A DNA stretch of 64,000 bases from Caenimonas aquaedulcis (GCF_015831345.1 NZ_JADWYS010000001.1:186001-250000); one strand, 5' to 3'; positions 1 through 11,109 are shown, counted from the first letter of the stretch. Numbers and translations: made by a program. The notes: generated by a model from the sequence alone, not told the origin.

Positions 1-2756
1 TTTCTGCCAGGCGAAGCGCACGGCTTGCGAGGGCGCGACCTGCCACTTGAAGCCCAGGCGCGGATTGACTTCGTTGTAGTCACGGTCACCGGAAGTAGGG
101 ACGAGCGCCGGCTGGATGCCCGGGATCGCGAGCGTGAGCTGGTCGACGTCGGTGCGGTGCTGCTCGGACTTCTGCCCGAAGACGTCGACTTGCGCCTGGT
201 GCCCGGCGGCGGTCTTGTACAGGGCGGAAGCCCAGACGTCCGTGGCGCGGATGGTGAAGTGCTGCGTGTTGTCCAGGCGGGCGGGGGCGAAGGTCGTGCT
301 CAGGCCCCCATTCTGGTCCTGGTTGGATCGCTCCACGCCCCAGCTCCACTGCAGCCCGATCGCGCTGAACGAATGGCGGAACTGCACATCGTCCTGGTCG
401 ACGGTGGAAAAGAAGCTGTCCAGCGTGCCCAGGGGCTTGAAGATGTTGGTGGAGAACGCCGTGTTCAGCGTTGCCGAGATCTCGGGGGAGAACAGGCTGC
501 CGTTCACGCTGTTGTCCTGGCTCCCCTTGCCGCCCTTGAGCCACAACTGGTTTTCAGGGTCGATCTTGAAGTTCAGGCCGACGTCGACCCGCTTTTCGTC
601 CTGGTCCAGGTTGTCGCTCGGGAGCTGCGTGGAGCGCAGCTTGCCGCGCAGCTGCGTGTCGGTGGCGAACGCGAAGAGGCCCAGCTGGTAGGTCGGTCGG
701 GCGCCGAGGCCCAGCGTGAAGTTGCGCGAGCGGCCGGTGCTGTCGTCGGGACGCGCATCCGCCTTCGCGAAATCGCCGCTGATGAAATAGGCCAGCGGCA
801 CCGGCGTCGCCGTCATGCCGTTGAAGGTGCCGATCAGCGCGCCTTGCTGCCAGTCGGTGCGCTCGTAGAGCGCCTCCAGGCGCCCGTAGTGGCCGGGGGA
901 GGGGATCAGCGTCGCATCGCGGTTGGACGCGCCGAAGGTGGTCGGCTCGGTGAGGTAGCCCTTGAACAGCTCGGAGTTCTTGTTGAACTTGCCGGTGTAG
1001 CGGTCAGCGCGGAACAGGTGGCTGCCGCCCCAGTAGGGCGAATAGGCCTCCGACGCGTAGAAGTCCGCCCACTCCTCGAGGCCGAACGCGGTGAGCGAGC
1101 TGCCGACGTTCGCGCTGCCCTTCTGGTTGTTGGCGACCTGGTTCAGCGACTTCAGGTACGGCATGCGTTCCTGCGCGGCGCGCGATTCGGCGATCGCGGC
1201 GCCCGGGTCGAGGGCGTCGATCTCCACCATGCCCAGGTACATGTGCGGCACAGGGTCCTTCGCGTCGAGCTCGGCGGCCTTGTGGAAGGCCTCGATCGCG
1301 CGCTTGCGCTCGCCGAGCTGGTAGAGCGCGACGCCCGAATACAGCCAGGCGCGCGAATAGCGTGGCTCGATCGCGCCGGCACGCAGGAAGTCGTCCAGCG
1401 CTTCGCTGGTCTGGCCGGCCTTCAGCTTGTTGATGCCCAGGGCCGTGAGCGCCTGGTAGTTGGAGGGTTCGCGCGCGAGCACCGATTCGAGGAGCTGGCG
1501 GCCCTGCGGCAGGTTGCCCGCGAAGGTTTCCGTCGCCGCGAGTTCGGCCTGCACGCGGCCGTTCTGCGGGCTGCGGCGCAAGGCCTCGCCCAGCGCGCTG
1601 CGCGCGGCGCCGACCTGTTCGCGCTCGGACGCGATGAGGCCGACGCCATACCAGGCGTCGACGTTGTCCGGCTGGTCCCGCAGGATCGCCTGGTAGGAGG
1701 CGCGGGCTCGCGCCGCGTCGCCCTGCAGGATGGCGAGGTCGCCTTCGGCCAGCTGGAGTTCCACGTTGCGCGGGTTCTGGCGAAGGCCGGAGGCCACGAG
1801 GGCCTGGGCGGCGTCGATGCGGTCCTGGCGGGCAAGAACCTGCGCGAGCAGGGCCACCGCACGCGGGTCGCCGCTGCCGTCGCGGGCGTGGGGCGTCAGC
1901 ACGCGCTGGGCGGCGTCGAGATCGCCGCGCTGCAGCATCAGGTCGGCCAGCAGGACCGCGGAGCCCGCATCGCTGCCCGCCGCGGGGGCGAGTGCGGCTT
2001 CTGCGCCCGAGTACTCCCCGGCGTCGATGCGCCGGATGATGGGCGCGAGGCGCTGCGCGTCGTTGCCGGCCCAGCGCTGCGGCTGCGGACGCCACGAGGA
2101 GACCCACTGCACGCGGCTGGATGGATTCACCAGGACAAACTTCACGGGCGCGCTGCCTTCGCGCGACACTGCCGCTTCGCCGCTGGCCACGGTGACGGCG
2201 CCCTGCGGGTTGCTCATCTCCACCACGCCCGAGAGCACGACGAGCTGCGTGCTGCCGTCCGGCTGGATCTCCACTTCCCAGTCGGTGCCGCGGATACCGA
2301 TGGTCGCGGTGGGCGTCGTGAGGCGAATGCGTTCGCCGGTTTCGCCGCGCACCGAAGGCGGGCGCGCCAGGCTCCAGATGCGCCCGCTCACGAGCCGCAG
2401 GACCGAGACGACGAGGCCCGATTGCTGCTGCTGCGAGCCGACCTCGAGCTGGCTGTTCTGGTTCAGGCGCACCTGCGAGCGATCGGGCATCACGAGCGCC
2501 ATCTGGCTGTCGCCCAAAGTGCGCACGATCGCGCCGGGCGCGAGCTTTTCGCTCGCGGCGACGGGCACCCAGGCGGCGTTGGGCGACTCGCGTCGCTCGC
2601 CCTTGCCTACGAGGTACACGACTTCGGTGCGCTCGGTCGCCGCTTGCGCGGGGCGGGCGGCACCGAATGCCGCGGAGAGCGCAACGACGAGCGCGAGAAG
2701 CGGCGTCGCGGGCGCGCGGGCGCCCAGGCTGGTGCGAATTTGACACAGTCTCATGA
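1..2756 (-). CDS. FecR-domain / TPR / beta-barrel envelope protein, C-terminus outside window
   Basis: The frame opens with ATG at 2756 and stays open to the window edge (918 residues seen), so it is partial. Residues 1-39 look like a signal peptide ending in RPAQA. Residues about 66-200 form a FecR domain with the typical TATIGIRGTDWE stretch near 149. About 250-560 is a run of TPR repeats (YQAILRDQPDNVDAWYGVG; YQALTALGINKLKAGQ). The remainder alternates aromatic and polar residues like an outer-membrane barrel (FRADRYTGKFNKNSELFKGY). The likely role is a periplasm-facing scaffold anchored in the outer membrane, perhaps for export or adhesion; substrate unknown. It is divergent from the RTX gene with a 147-bp spacer. 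This is not a classical TonB transducer-linked FecR: no ECF sigma factor is adjacent. Confidence 0.8.
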
Positions 2757-2823
2757 TTGATTCCCGCCTCCGGCCGTGGGTGGCCTAAAAATTTTCCCAA
2801 GCGTAGTCGAAATCGGATCAACT

Positions 2824-2850
2824 GGCGAAGGAAGTATTTCCGCTTTCGCC
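2824..2850. other. Hairpin in the divergent FecR-TPR/RTX spacer
   Basis: Arms GGCGAA/TTCGCC (2824-2829, 2845-2850) continue inward as GGAA/TTCC (2830-2833, 2838-2841). It lies 54 bp before the RTX start and 68 bp before the FecR-TPR start, in the spacer that must hold both promoters. It could be a binding site or a leader hairpin; function is inferred from position only. Confidence 0.3.
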
Positions 2851-2903
2851 GGATGGCTCTTGTTGCCTGTTGGCGGTAGCATCCGGGGACGCAGGAGCAA
2901 ATC

Positions 2904-5453
2904 ATGGACTTCACGGGGACTAACGGCAACGACACGCTGACGGGCGGCGCGACGGACGACACCATCAACGGGCTGGACGGCAACGACGTCCTGTCCGGTG
3001 CCGGGGGCAACGACTCGATCAACGCCGGCGCGGACAACGACAAGCTGTCGGGCGATGCGGGCAACGACACGCTGCAGGGCGGCGGCGGCGACGACGACCT
3101 GGACGGCGGCACGGGCAACGATATCCTGTACGGCGGCAAGGGCGCCGACAAGATCGACGGCGGCGCGGGCATCGACACCGCCGACTACACGGGATCCTTC
3201 AACGACACGACGATCGACCTCGCGGGCGGCGCGGCCAACGACGGCATGGGCTTCCTGGACGTGCTCTCGAACATCGAGAACGTCGTCGGCAGCCCGCACA
3301 ACGACCTCATCACCGGCGACGACGGGCCCAACGTGATCGCTCCCGGGCTCGGCAACGACACGGTCGACGCCGGCGGCGGATTGGACACGCTCTCCTACGA
3401 CAGCGCGACCCAGGGCGTCACGGTGGACCTGATCGCCGGGACGGCGACGGGCGCTTCCATCGGAAACGACACGGTGCTCGATTTCGAAGCCGTCATCGGG
3501 ACGGCGCAGGACGACGTGATCGTCCTGCCGAACGGCGTCGATGGCGCCACCGCCGAGGGCCGGGGCGGCAACGACTCCCTGACCGGCGGCGACGGCAAGG
3601 ACCTCCTGTGGGGCGGCAGCGGCAACGACACCCTCGCGGGCGGGGCGGGCTACGACATCCTGAACCTCAATGAAGCGGCAGTCACGGGCGGCCCGGCGCA
3701 GACCGGCCTCGGCGTGACGGTGAACCTCTCGACCGGCATCGTGACGGACCTGTGGGGCAACACGGACCACATCTCGGGCTTCGAGGAAATCCGCGGATCG
3801 GCTTTCGCGGACGTGATGACGGGCGGCGCGGGCAACGACATCTTCGTCGGCGCCGGCGGCTCCGACACGATCGACGGCGGCGCGGGCTTCGACCGTGTCA
3901 GCTATGCGACGAGCACGTCGGCGGTCAAGGTGCTCCTGGGCGGCACCGTCAGCAGCGGCCTGATCCAGGATGGTTTGGGCGGCTCGGACATCGTGAACAA
4001 CGTCGAGGAAGTGCAGGGCTCAGCGTTTGCCGACACCCTGCGCGGCAGCGACACCGGCGCCTTCGAATCCTTCGAGGGCCTCGCCGGCAACGACACCATC
4101 AACGGCTTCGGCGGTGTCGACCGCGCGAGCTATGCAAGCTCCACGGCCGGCGTGAACGCCGACCTCGGTGCCGGCACGGCCTCGGACGGCTGGGGCGGCA
4201 CCGATACGCTGCAGGCCGTCGAGCAGGTCCTCGGCTCGGCCTTCAACGACACCCTCACCGGCGGTAGCGGCAACGACACGCTGGAAGGCGGCCTGGGCAA
4301 CGACGTCATCGACGGCGGCGCGGGCAACGACGTCGCGGTCTTCTCCGCGGCGTTCGACCAGTACACCATCACCTACGACACGGCCACCACCGACTTCCTG
4401 GTGGTCGGGCCGGACGGCACGGACACGCTGCGCAACATCGAGACCCTGCGCTTCGCCGACATCGACTACACGCTGGTCCGCGGTACGGAACATGCCGATA
4501 CGCTGACCGGTAGCGACGGCGACGACGCGATCTACGGCGGCGGCGGCTCGGACGACCTGGCCGGCGGCGGCGGCGACGACGTGCTGGACGGCGGCGAAGG
4601 CGCCGACACGATGGTCGGCGGTGCGGGCAACGACACCTACATCGTCGACGACAACGGCGACGTGGTGGTGGAAGCCGGCGACTCCTTCAGCCGCGCGAAC
4701 GGATCGCAATCCGCGGTCCACACGCAGGACATCGGCTCGAGCATCGACAAGGTCATCGCGAGCATCAGCTACACGCTGGGCAATTTCGTCGAGAACCTGC
4801 AGCTCGCCGGCTCGACCAACCTGACGGGCTCGGGCAACTCACTGGACAACGTGCTGACCGGCAATGCCGGCGGCAACGTGATGCGCGGCCTGGCCGGCAA
4901 CGACGTGATCGACGGCGCGGCCGGCGTGGACGTCGCGGGCTTCACGGGCACCCGCGCCCAGTACGCGCTGTCGGAAACGGATGGCGGCTTCCTCGTCAAC
5001 GGCACGGCGACGGGCGAAGGCACGGACTCGCTCAAGAACGTGGAGCGCCTCGAATTCGCGGACGCGAAGCTCGCCATCGACCTCGAAGGCAACGCGGGCC
5101 AGGTGGCCAAGCTGCTCGGCGCGATCTTCGGCGCATCCTTCGTGGCGAACCAGGGCTACGTGGGCATCGGCCTGCACTACGCGGACGAGGGCATGACCTA
5201 CGACCAGCTCGCGCAACTCGCGCTCGACGCCCGCCTGGGCCCCGGCGCGAGCAATGGCGACATCGTGGACCTGCTCTATACGAACGTGGCGGGCATGGCG
5301 CCGGATGCGGCCACGAAGGCGCACTTCGTGTCGCTGCTGGACGACCATACGTACACGCCGGCGACCATCGGCATCCTGGCCGCGGACATCAGCTACAACC
5401 TGTCGAACATCAATTTCACAGGCCTCGAACAGAACGGCCTGGCGTACGCCTGA
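2904..5453 (+). CDS. RTX hemolysin-type calcium-binding protein, probable type I secretion substrate
   Basis: An 849-residue acidic protein that begins almost at once with RTX nonapeptides (GGxGxDxUx; for example TLTGGATDD, VLSGAGGNDSI, TLQGGGGDD) and carries such blocks through about residue 600. Between blocks lie repeats of the form VSYATSTSAVKV...EEVQGSAFADTL. There is no Sec signal peptide, as expected for a C-terminally targeted type I substrate. The last ~110 residues (AKLLGAIFG to the end NINFTGLEQNGLAYA) resemble the DUF4214-type tail common on Burkholderiales RTX proteins. AGGAG at 2893-2897 sits 6 nt before the ATG. No type I secretion genes are in the window, so the exporter must be elsewhere. 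No protease, lipase or other catalytic domain is visible; adhesin or surface-layer use is a guess. Confidence 0.9.
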   Translation: MDFTGTNGNDTLTGGATDDTINGLDGNDVLSGAGGNDSINAGADNDKLSGDAGNDTLQGGGGDDDLDGGTGNDILYGGKGADKIDGGAGIDTADYTGSFNDTTIDLAGGAANDGMGFLDVLSNIENVVGSPHNDLITGDDGPNVIAPGLGNDTVDAGGGLDTLSYDSATQGVTVDLIAGTATGASIGNDTVLDFEAVIGTAQDDVIVLPNGVDGATAEGRGGNDSLTGGDGKDLLWGGSGNDTLAGGAGYDILNLNEAAVTGGPAQTGLGVTVNLSTGIVTDLWGNTDHISGFEEIRGSAFADVMTGGAGNDIFVGAGGSDTIDGGAGFDRVSYATSTSAVKVLLGGTVSSGLIQDGLGGSDIVNNVEEVQGSAFADTLRGSDTGAFESFEGLAGNDTINGFGGVDRASYASSTAGVNADLGAGTASDGWGGTDTLQAVEQVLGSAFNDTLTGGSGNDTLEGGLGNDVIDGGAGNDVAVFSAAFDQYTITYDTATTDFLVVGPDGTDTLRNIETLRFADIDYTLVRGTEHADTLTGSDGDDAIYGGGGSDDLAGGGGDDVLDGGEGADTMVGGAGNDTYIVDDNGDVVVEAGDSFSRANGSQSAVHTQDIGSSIDKVIASISYTLGNFVENLQLAGSTNLTGSGNSLDNVLTGNAGGNVMRGLAGNDVIDGAAGVDVAGFTGTRAQYALSETDGGFLVNGTATGEGTDSLKNVERLEFADAKLAIDLEGNAGQVAKLLGAIFGASFVANQGYVGIGLHYADEGMTYDQLAQLALDARLGPGASNGDIVDLLYTNVAGMAPDAATKAHFVSLLDDHTYTPATIGILAADISYNLSNINFTGLEQNGLAYA

Positions 5454-5464
5454 CGGAAGGCGGA

Positions 5465-5482
5465 GCCCCGAAGTCCCGGGGC
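5465..5482. terminator. Possible bidirectional terminator between convergent genes
   Basis: GCCCCG (5465-5470) pairs with CGGGGC (5477-5482) around a 6-nt loop, in the 30 bp between the RTX stop and the stop of the opposing EptA-like remnant. There is no T-run, so termination is inferred from position and stem only. Confidence 0.35.
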
Positions 5483-5483
5483 C

Positions 5484-6056
5484 TCAGCCGAGGCCGTTAT
5501 AGAGCGCGGAAGCGGTGGCTGCGAAGACCACCGCCGCGCTCGCCATCCCGACCAGGTTCGAGCGAAGCTGCCGGGGCCCGGGCAGCCGCCTGACCGGCGC
5601 GTTCCAGACCCACACCAGCGGCACGACCACGAGCAGCGCGAGCAGCGCGGACACCTGCCAGCGCAGCAGGCTGGCCCATGAGGGCAGCAACCCATGCGTG
5701 AGATGGCTGTCGATGAGCGATGCGTCCAGCGATGGGGGGCCGTTCCAGCGCGCCACGGCGGCCAGCGCGGCGACCACGAGGATCAGGGTTGCCGCGGGCT
5801 TGAGCGTGGCGTACCACCCGAACAGGCTCAGGGCCACTGCGCAGCCGGATGCGACCACCGTGCCCAGCAGCAGGGCATGCAGCATCGCGAGGCCGAGGGG
5901 CGCCCCGGCGACCGCGCGCCACAACGGGACGTTGCAGGCGAAGCCGGCCCACAGGCTCGCACCCAACACCACCCAACCCGGATGCAGGGTGGCGCGCGAT
6001 CGCCCCGGCGACAGCAGCGACGAGTAGCCGGTGGACCGGAACAGCTTGAGGGACAT
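5484..6056 (-). CDS. Membrane-domain-only EptA-like (lipid A phosphoethanolamine transferase) remnant
   Basis: A 190-residue hydrophobic protein with about five membrane segments. Its sequence follows the N-terminal membrane domain of EptA-type phosphoethanolamine transferases: an N-x-P-x-W at the first helix end (NVPLW), a LKPAATLILVVAALAA helix, then PLVWVWNAPVRR, RQLRSNLVG and a last helix ending SALYNGL. Full-length members are about 540 residues, with a periplasmic sulfatase-fold catalytic domain that is wholly absent here; the frame stops exactly where that domain would begin. The next gene is convergent and only 30 bp away, so no catalytic remnant is left. It starts 34 bp after the dnaJ stop on the same strand. 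It is either a decayed gene or a stand-alone membrane domain; it cannot catalyse the transfer by itself. Confidence 0.6.
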   Translation of the reverse strand: MSLKLFRSTGYSSLLSPGRSRATLHPGWVVLGASLWAGFACNVPLWRAVAGAPLGLAMLHALLLGTVVASGCAVALSLFGWYATLKPAATLILVVAALAAVARWNGPPSLDASLIDSHLTHGLLPSWASLLRWQVSALLALLVVVPLVWVWNAPVRRLPGPRQLRSNLVGMASAAVVFAATASALYNGLG

Positions 6057-6090
6057 GCGCGCATTCTGCCCGCATCCTCCCCCTGGCGAA

Positions 6091-7239
6091 TCACGCGCTG
6101 AAGAAGTTCTTCAGGCGGTCGGCCCAGCTCTCCTCGGTGGGCGAGTGCTTGGCGCCGCCCTTCTTCAGGGACTCGTCCAGTTCCTTGAGCAGCTTGCGCT
6201 GGTGCTCGGTGAGCTTCACGGGCGTCTCCACCGCCACGTGGCAGTACAGGTCGCCGGGGTAGCTGGAACGCACGCCCTTGATGCCCTTGCCGCGCAGCCG
6301 GAACTGCTTGCCGGCCTGCGTGCCTTCGGGGATGTCGATCGCGGCCTTGCCCGCGAGCGTCGGCACCTCGATCTCGCCGCCGAGGGCAGCCCGCGTGAAG
6401 CTGATCGGGACGACGCAGTGCAGGTCGTCGCCTTCGCGCTCGAAGATGTCGTGCTTCTTCAGGCGGATCTCGATGTAGAGGTCCCCCGGCGGCCCGCCGT
6501 TGGTGCCCGGCTCGCCGTTGCCGGCGCTGCGGATGCGCATGCCGTCGTCGATGCCGGCGGGGATCTTCACCTCGAGCGTCTTCTGCTTCTTCACCTTGCC
6601 CTGCCCGTGGCAGGTGGTGCAGGGCTCGGGAATGATCTTGCCCGTGCCCCGGCAATGCGGGCAGGTCTGCTGTACCGAGAAGAAGCCCTGGCGCATCTGC
6701 ACGACGCCCTGGCCGTGGCAGGTGGAACATTGCTTGGCCTGCGTGCCGGGCTTGGCGCCGCTGCCATGGCAGGTCTCGCAGGATTCCCAGGACGGGATGC
6801 GGATCTGCGCTTCCTTGCCGTTGGCCGCTTCCTCGAGCGTCACTTCCATCGCGTAGGAGAGGTCGCTGCCGCGGTAGACCTGGCGCCCGCCGCCGCGCGC
6901 GCCGCCCGGCCCCGCGCGGCCCTGCCCGAAGATATCCCCGAAGATGTCGCCGAAGGCCTCCGCGAAGCCGCCGAAGCCTTCCGCGCCCGGCCCGCCGCGC
7001 ATGTTCGGGTCGACGCCGGCATGCCCGTACTGGTCGTACGCGGCGCGCTTCTCGGCGCTGGACAGCATCTCGTAGGCTTCCTTGGCCTCCTTGAACTTGG
7101 CCTCGGCGTTCTTGTCCTCGCCCTGGTTGCGGTCAGGGTGGAACTTCATCGCCATCTTGCGATAAGCCTTCTTGATTTCCTCCTCGCTGGCGTTCTTGGG
7201 AACGCCGAGGACTTCGTAGTAGTCTCTTTTGGTGGCCAT
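6091..7239 (-). CDS. dnaJ: Chaperone DnaJ (Hsp40)
   Basis: A full-length 382-residue co-chaperone that stimulates the DnaK ATPase and delivers unfolded clients. The J domain is at 1-70 with the HPD motif (KFHPDRNQ). A Gly/Phe-rich linker ([19 protein letters not shown]) follows, then four zinc-binding repeats, [24 protein letters not shown] and CTTCHGQG (about 148-210), then the two-lobed client-binding C-terminal region. It is the last heat-shock gene of the grpE-dnaK-dnaJ line, 107 bp after dnaK, with a strong hairpin in the gap. Confidence 0.98.
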   Translation of the reverse strand: MATKRDYYEVLGVPKNASEEEIKKAYRKMAMKFHPDRNQGEDKNAEAKFKEAKEAYEMLSSAEKRAAYDQYGHAGVDPNMRGGPGAEGFGGFAEAFGDIFGDIFGQGRAGPGGARGGGRQVYRGSDLSYAMEVTLEEAANGKEAQIRIPSWESCETCHGSGAKPGTQAKQCSTCHGQGVVQMRQGFFSVQQTCPHCRGTGKIIPEPCTTCHGQGKVKKQKTLEVKIPAGIDDGMRIRSAGNGEPGTNGGPPGDLYIEIRLKKHDIFEREGDDLHCVVPISFTRAALGGEIEVPTLAGKAAIDIPEGTQAGKQFRLRGKGIKGVRSSYPGDLYCHVAVETPVKLTEHQRKLLKELDESLKKGGAKHSPTEESWADRLKNFFSA

Positions 7240-7276
7240 GAATGTTGTTTGCTACAGCGGTGTCTTCAAGCAGAAA

Positions 7277-7319
7277 CGCCGCGTTGAGGATTCCGGGACG
7301 GAATCGCTCGAACGCGGCG
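7277..7319 (-). other. Strong stem-loop in the dnaK-dnaJ gap
   Basis: Arms CGCCGCGTT (7277-7285) and AACGCGGCG (7311-7319) enclose a second stem GATTCC/GGAATC (7289-7294, 7300-7305) with a 5-nt loop. It lies between the dnaK stop and the dnaJ start with no T-run. It could cause partial termination or protect the dnaK message from decay, giving more DnaK than DnaJ. This is inference from structure and place. Confidence 0.5.
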
Positions 7320-7346
7320 AGTCAATGCGGCGCTACGCGTCCGCCA

Positions 7347-9296
<1,950 letters not shown>

Positions 9297-9350
9297 GGTG
9301 GTTCTCCTTGCTTTCGCGGCCTCGCGGCCAATTCAGATTCGATGTGGGTT

Positions 9351-9378
9351 ACTTGTGGATAAGCTGTGGCGTTTCAAG
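9351..9378 (-). promoter_or_regulatory. Sigma-32 (heat-shock) promoter of dnaK
   Basis: Read on the minus strand, the -35 element CTTGAAA (9372-9378) is followed after exactly 13 nt by CCACAAGT (9351-9358), close to the RpoH consensus CTTGAAA-N13/15-CCCCATNT. The likely start of transcription is near 9344, about 50 nt before the dnaK ATG. The minus-strand 9-mer TTATCCACA (9354-9362), a perfect DnaA-box consensus, overlaps the -10 end. Confidence 0.65.
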
Positions 9379-9392
9379 CGCGCGACGGGCTG

Positions 9393-9992
9393 CTATTTCG
9401 GCGCCGTGACGGTCACCAGCGCGGGGCGCAGCACACGGTCCGCGATCAGGTAGCCCTTCTGCAGGACGGACACCACGGTGTTCGCTTCCTGTGTGGATCC
9501 TGGGGGCGGCGGGACCATGGAAATGGCCTGGTGCTGGTGCGGGTCGAACTTCGTGCCCGCGGCCGGGTCGATCTGGACGACCTTGTTGCGCTCCAGCGTG
9601 CTCTTCAATTGTCGCAACGTGGCTTCCGCGCCTTCCTTGATCTGCTCGGGCGTGGCGTCCTTGTGGGCGAGCCCGGCTTCCAGGCTGTCGGCGACGGCCA
9701 GCAGGCTCTCCGCGAAACTTTCCACCGCGAACTTGCGGGCCTTGGCCATTTCCTCGTCGGCGCGGCGGCGGGTGTTCTGGGCTTCCGCATGGGCACGCAG
9801 CACCTGCTCCGCGAGGTCCGCGTTCTTGGCTTGCAACGTCGCCAGCTGGGCCTGGGCCGCGGCCAGCGCGTCCGCGTCGTCCGCGGCCTGCGCTGCCTCG
9901 CGCTCTTCAGGGCTCATGTCGGCGAGCGGGTCGCCCTCGGTCGGGGGGGTGGAAGTTGTCTCGGGCATCTCGTTCGGGTTCTGTTCGGACAT
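9393..9992 (-). CDS. grpE: Nucleotide exchange factor GrpE
   Basis: A 199-residue GrpE: acidic, disordered N-terminus ([14 protein letters not shown]), a long coiled coil (about 45-110, with [34 protein letters not shown]), then the beta domain ([22 protein letters not shown]). It opens the DnaK nucleotide cleft to release ADP. I chose the ATG at 9992 over one at 10016, because the sigma-32 promoter predicts transcription starting near 10021, which would leave almost no leader for the upstream codon; family members also usually begin near this point. First gene of the heat-shock line. Confidence 0.96.
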   Translation of the reverse strand: MSEQNPNEMPETTSTPPTEGDPLADMSPEEREAAQAADDADALAAAQAQLATLQAKNADLAEQVLRAHAEAQNTRRRADEEMAKARKFAVESFAESLLAVADSLEAGLAHKDATPEQIKEGAEATLRQLKSTLERNKVVQIDPAAGTKFDPHQHQAISMVPPPPGSTQEANTVVSVLQKGYLIADRVLRPALVTVTAPK

Positions 9993-10027
9993 GGTGGCTG
10001 GGTTGCGGATAAACAATGCTGCGCAGC

Positions 10028-10055
10028 AGCTTGGGTCCTCTTGGCCCTTTTCAAG
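10028..10055 (-). promoter_or_regulatory. Sigma-32 promoter of grpE
   Basis: On the minus strand CTTGAAA (10049-10055) and CCCAAGCT (10028-10035) are separated by 13 nt, the same spacer as at dnaK. The -35 is a perfect RpoH match; the -10 matches most of CCCCATNT. It sits directly upstream of grpE and downstream of the wHTH gene stop. Confidence 0.65.
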
Positions 10056-10074
10056 GGAGGGAAATAAGGATCAG

Positions 10075-10434
10075 CTAAGAAAGTTTCGCGGCGTCCCCGT
10101 GCGCCGCATGGGCCGTCCATCCGTCGGCCCAGCGCTGCAGCGGCTTGAGCACGCGGATGAGCGCCTTGCCCTCGGAGGTGAGGGCGTATCCCGCCCCGGA
10201 CAACGCAACGACCTGCGCGGCCCGCAATTCCTTGAGCCGCGAGTTGAGCACCGAGGGGGACATGTCGTCCGCGCCGGCGCGCAGCACGCGAAAGCTCTGC
10301 GGATGCCCGTCACGCAACTCCCAGAGCAGGCGCAGGCTGCCGCGGCGGCCGAGCAGGTCCAGGAGGGCCATCACCGGGCGGCCCGTGCGCGATCCGCGGA
10401 CGGGCTTTCCGGGCAGGGGCGGCGAGGCTTTCAT
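10075..10434 (-). CDS. HxlR/MarR-like winged-helix transcriptional regulator
   Basis: A 119-residue single-domain winged-helix protein (from MKASPPLPGK): LLGRRGSLRLLWELRDGHPQ, then the recognition-helix region MSPSVLNSRLKELRAAQVV and the wing GAGYALTSEGKALI. It is clearly paralogous to the regulator at 14613-14921. It is divergent from the AhpD-like gene, and two identical inverted repeats lie between them, so it most likely controls that gene and itself. An upstream start at 10467 is possible, but the ATG at 10434 leaves a normal leader and matches the paralogue's length better. Ligand unknown. Confidence 0.82.
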   Translation of the reverse strand: MKASPPLPGKPVRGSRTGRPVMALLDLLGRRGSLRLLWELRDGHPQSFRVLRAGADDMSPSVLNSRLKELRAAQVVALSGAGYALTSEGKALIRVLKPLQRWADGWTAHAAHGDAAKLS

Positions 10435-10477
10435 GGCGCGCGATTCTAGCGGCCGGTCCTGTCCCACGGGCGACTGA

Positions 10478-10496
10478 CGCTACGCAAAGCGTAGCG
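10478..10496. promoter_or_regulatory. Operator 1: CGCTACG-N5-CGTAGCG
   Basis: A perfect inverted repeat (8-bp arms, AAA centre) in the divergent spacer between the wHTH regulator and the AhpD-like gene. Its centre (10487) is 31 bp, about three helical turns, from that of operator 2. Assignment to the wHTH protein is inferred from position and from the related site before the paralogue. Confidence 0.7.
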
Positions 10497-10508
10497 GTAC
10501 AGTGAGTT

Positions 10509-10527
10509 CGCTACGGAACGCGTAGCG
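10509..10527. promoter_or_regulatory. Operator 2: CGCTACG-N5-CGTAGCG
   Basis: The same 7-bp arms and 5-bp spacer as operator 1, centred at 10518, 18 bp before the AhpD-like ATG. Binding here would block that gene's translation-proximal promoter region. Confidence 0.7.
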
Positions 10528-10545
10528 CATCGACGAGCCTTGACC

Positions 10546-11109
10546 ATGAACCCGCCCCGCATCGAACCCCTCTCGCCGCCCTACACGCCGGAACTCGACG
10601 CGCTCCTCGCGCGCATGACGCCGCCGGGCGCGCCTTCCATCCTCGCGCTGTTCCGCGTCATGGCGCACAACCCCGAACTCGCCGCCCGTGCCACGGGCTG
10701 GGGCGGCTACCTGCTCGGCCGCAAGGCCACGTTGACGCTGCGCGACCGCGAGGTGGTGATCGACCGCGTCTGCGCGTTGTGCGGCGCAGCGTACGAGTGG
10801 GGGGTGCACGTCGCCGCCTTCGCCGAAGCCGCGGGGTTTTCGCCGCGGGAGACCGCCGCGATCGCGGACCCGCACGCCGACCCGGCCGTGCTGGGCGCGC
10901 GCGACAGGCTGCTCGTGCGCCTCGTCGACGAGCTCCACGTCACGTCCCATGTGGGCGACGCGCTGTGGGAAGAACTCGCGGCCGAATGGTCCCCGGCGCA
11001 GCTCGTGGAACTCCTGATGCTCGCGGGCTGGTACCGCGCGATCAGCTACGTCTGCAATGCCGCCCGCGTGCCGCCGGAGCCGTGGGCGGCGCGGTGGGCC
11101 CACGCCTGA
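10546..11109 (+). CDS. Carboxymuconolactone decarboxylase/AhpD-like protein
   Basis: A 187-residue all-helical CMD-family protein. The redox motif is CALCGAAYEWGVH, a CxxC followed by a histidine as in AhpD-type peroxidase/disulfide reductases, and a second helical half (WSPAQLVELLMLAGWYRAISYVCNA) completes the fold. The ATG at 10546 is preferred over a TTG two codons earlier. The gene is divergent from a wHTH regulator with twin operators between them, so it is probably the regulator's main target. Substrate cannot be told: the CxxC argues for thiol or peroxide chemistry rather than decarboxylation. Confidence 0.82.
   Translation: MNPPRIEPLSPPYTPELDALLARMTPPGAPSILALFRVMAHNPELAARATGWGGYLLGRKATLTLRDREVVIDRVCALCGAAYEWGVHVAAFAEAAGFSPRETAAIADPHADPAVLGARDRLLVRLVDELHVTSHVGDALWEELAAEWSPAQLVELLMLAGWYRAISYVCNAARVPPEPWAARWAHA

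Noticed and set aside
25..2760. A 911-codon plus-strand open frame over the first gene
   Set aside because: It is the antisense of the FecR-TPR protein, whose signal peptide, FecR and TPR motifs are clear on the minus strand.
9354..9362. DnaA box as part of a replication origin
   Set aside because: Only one perfect box; no cluster, no AT-rich unwinding element, and no dnaA/dnaN or parAB genes nearby.
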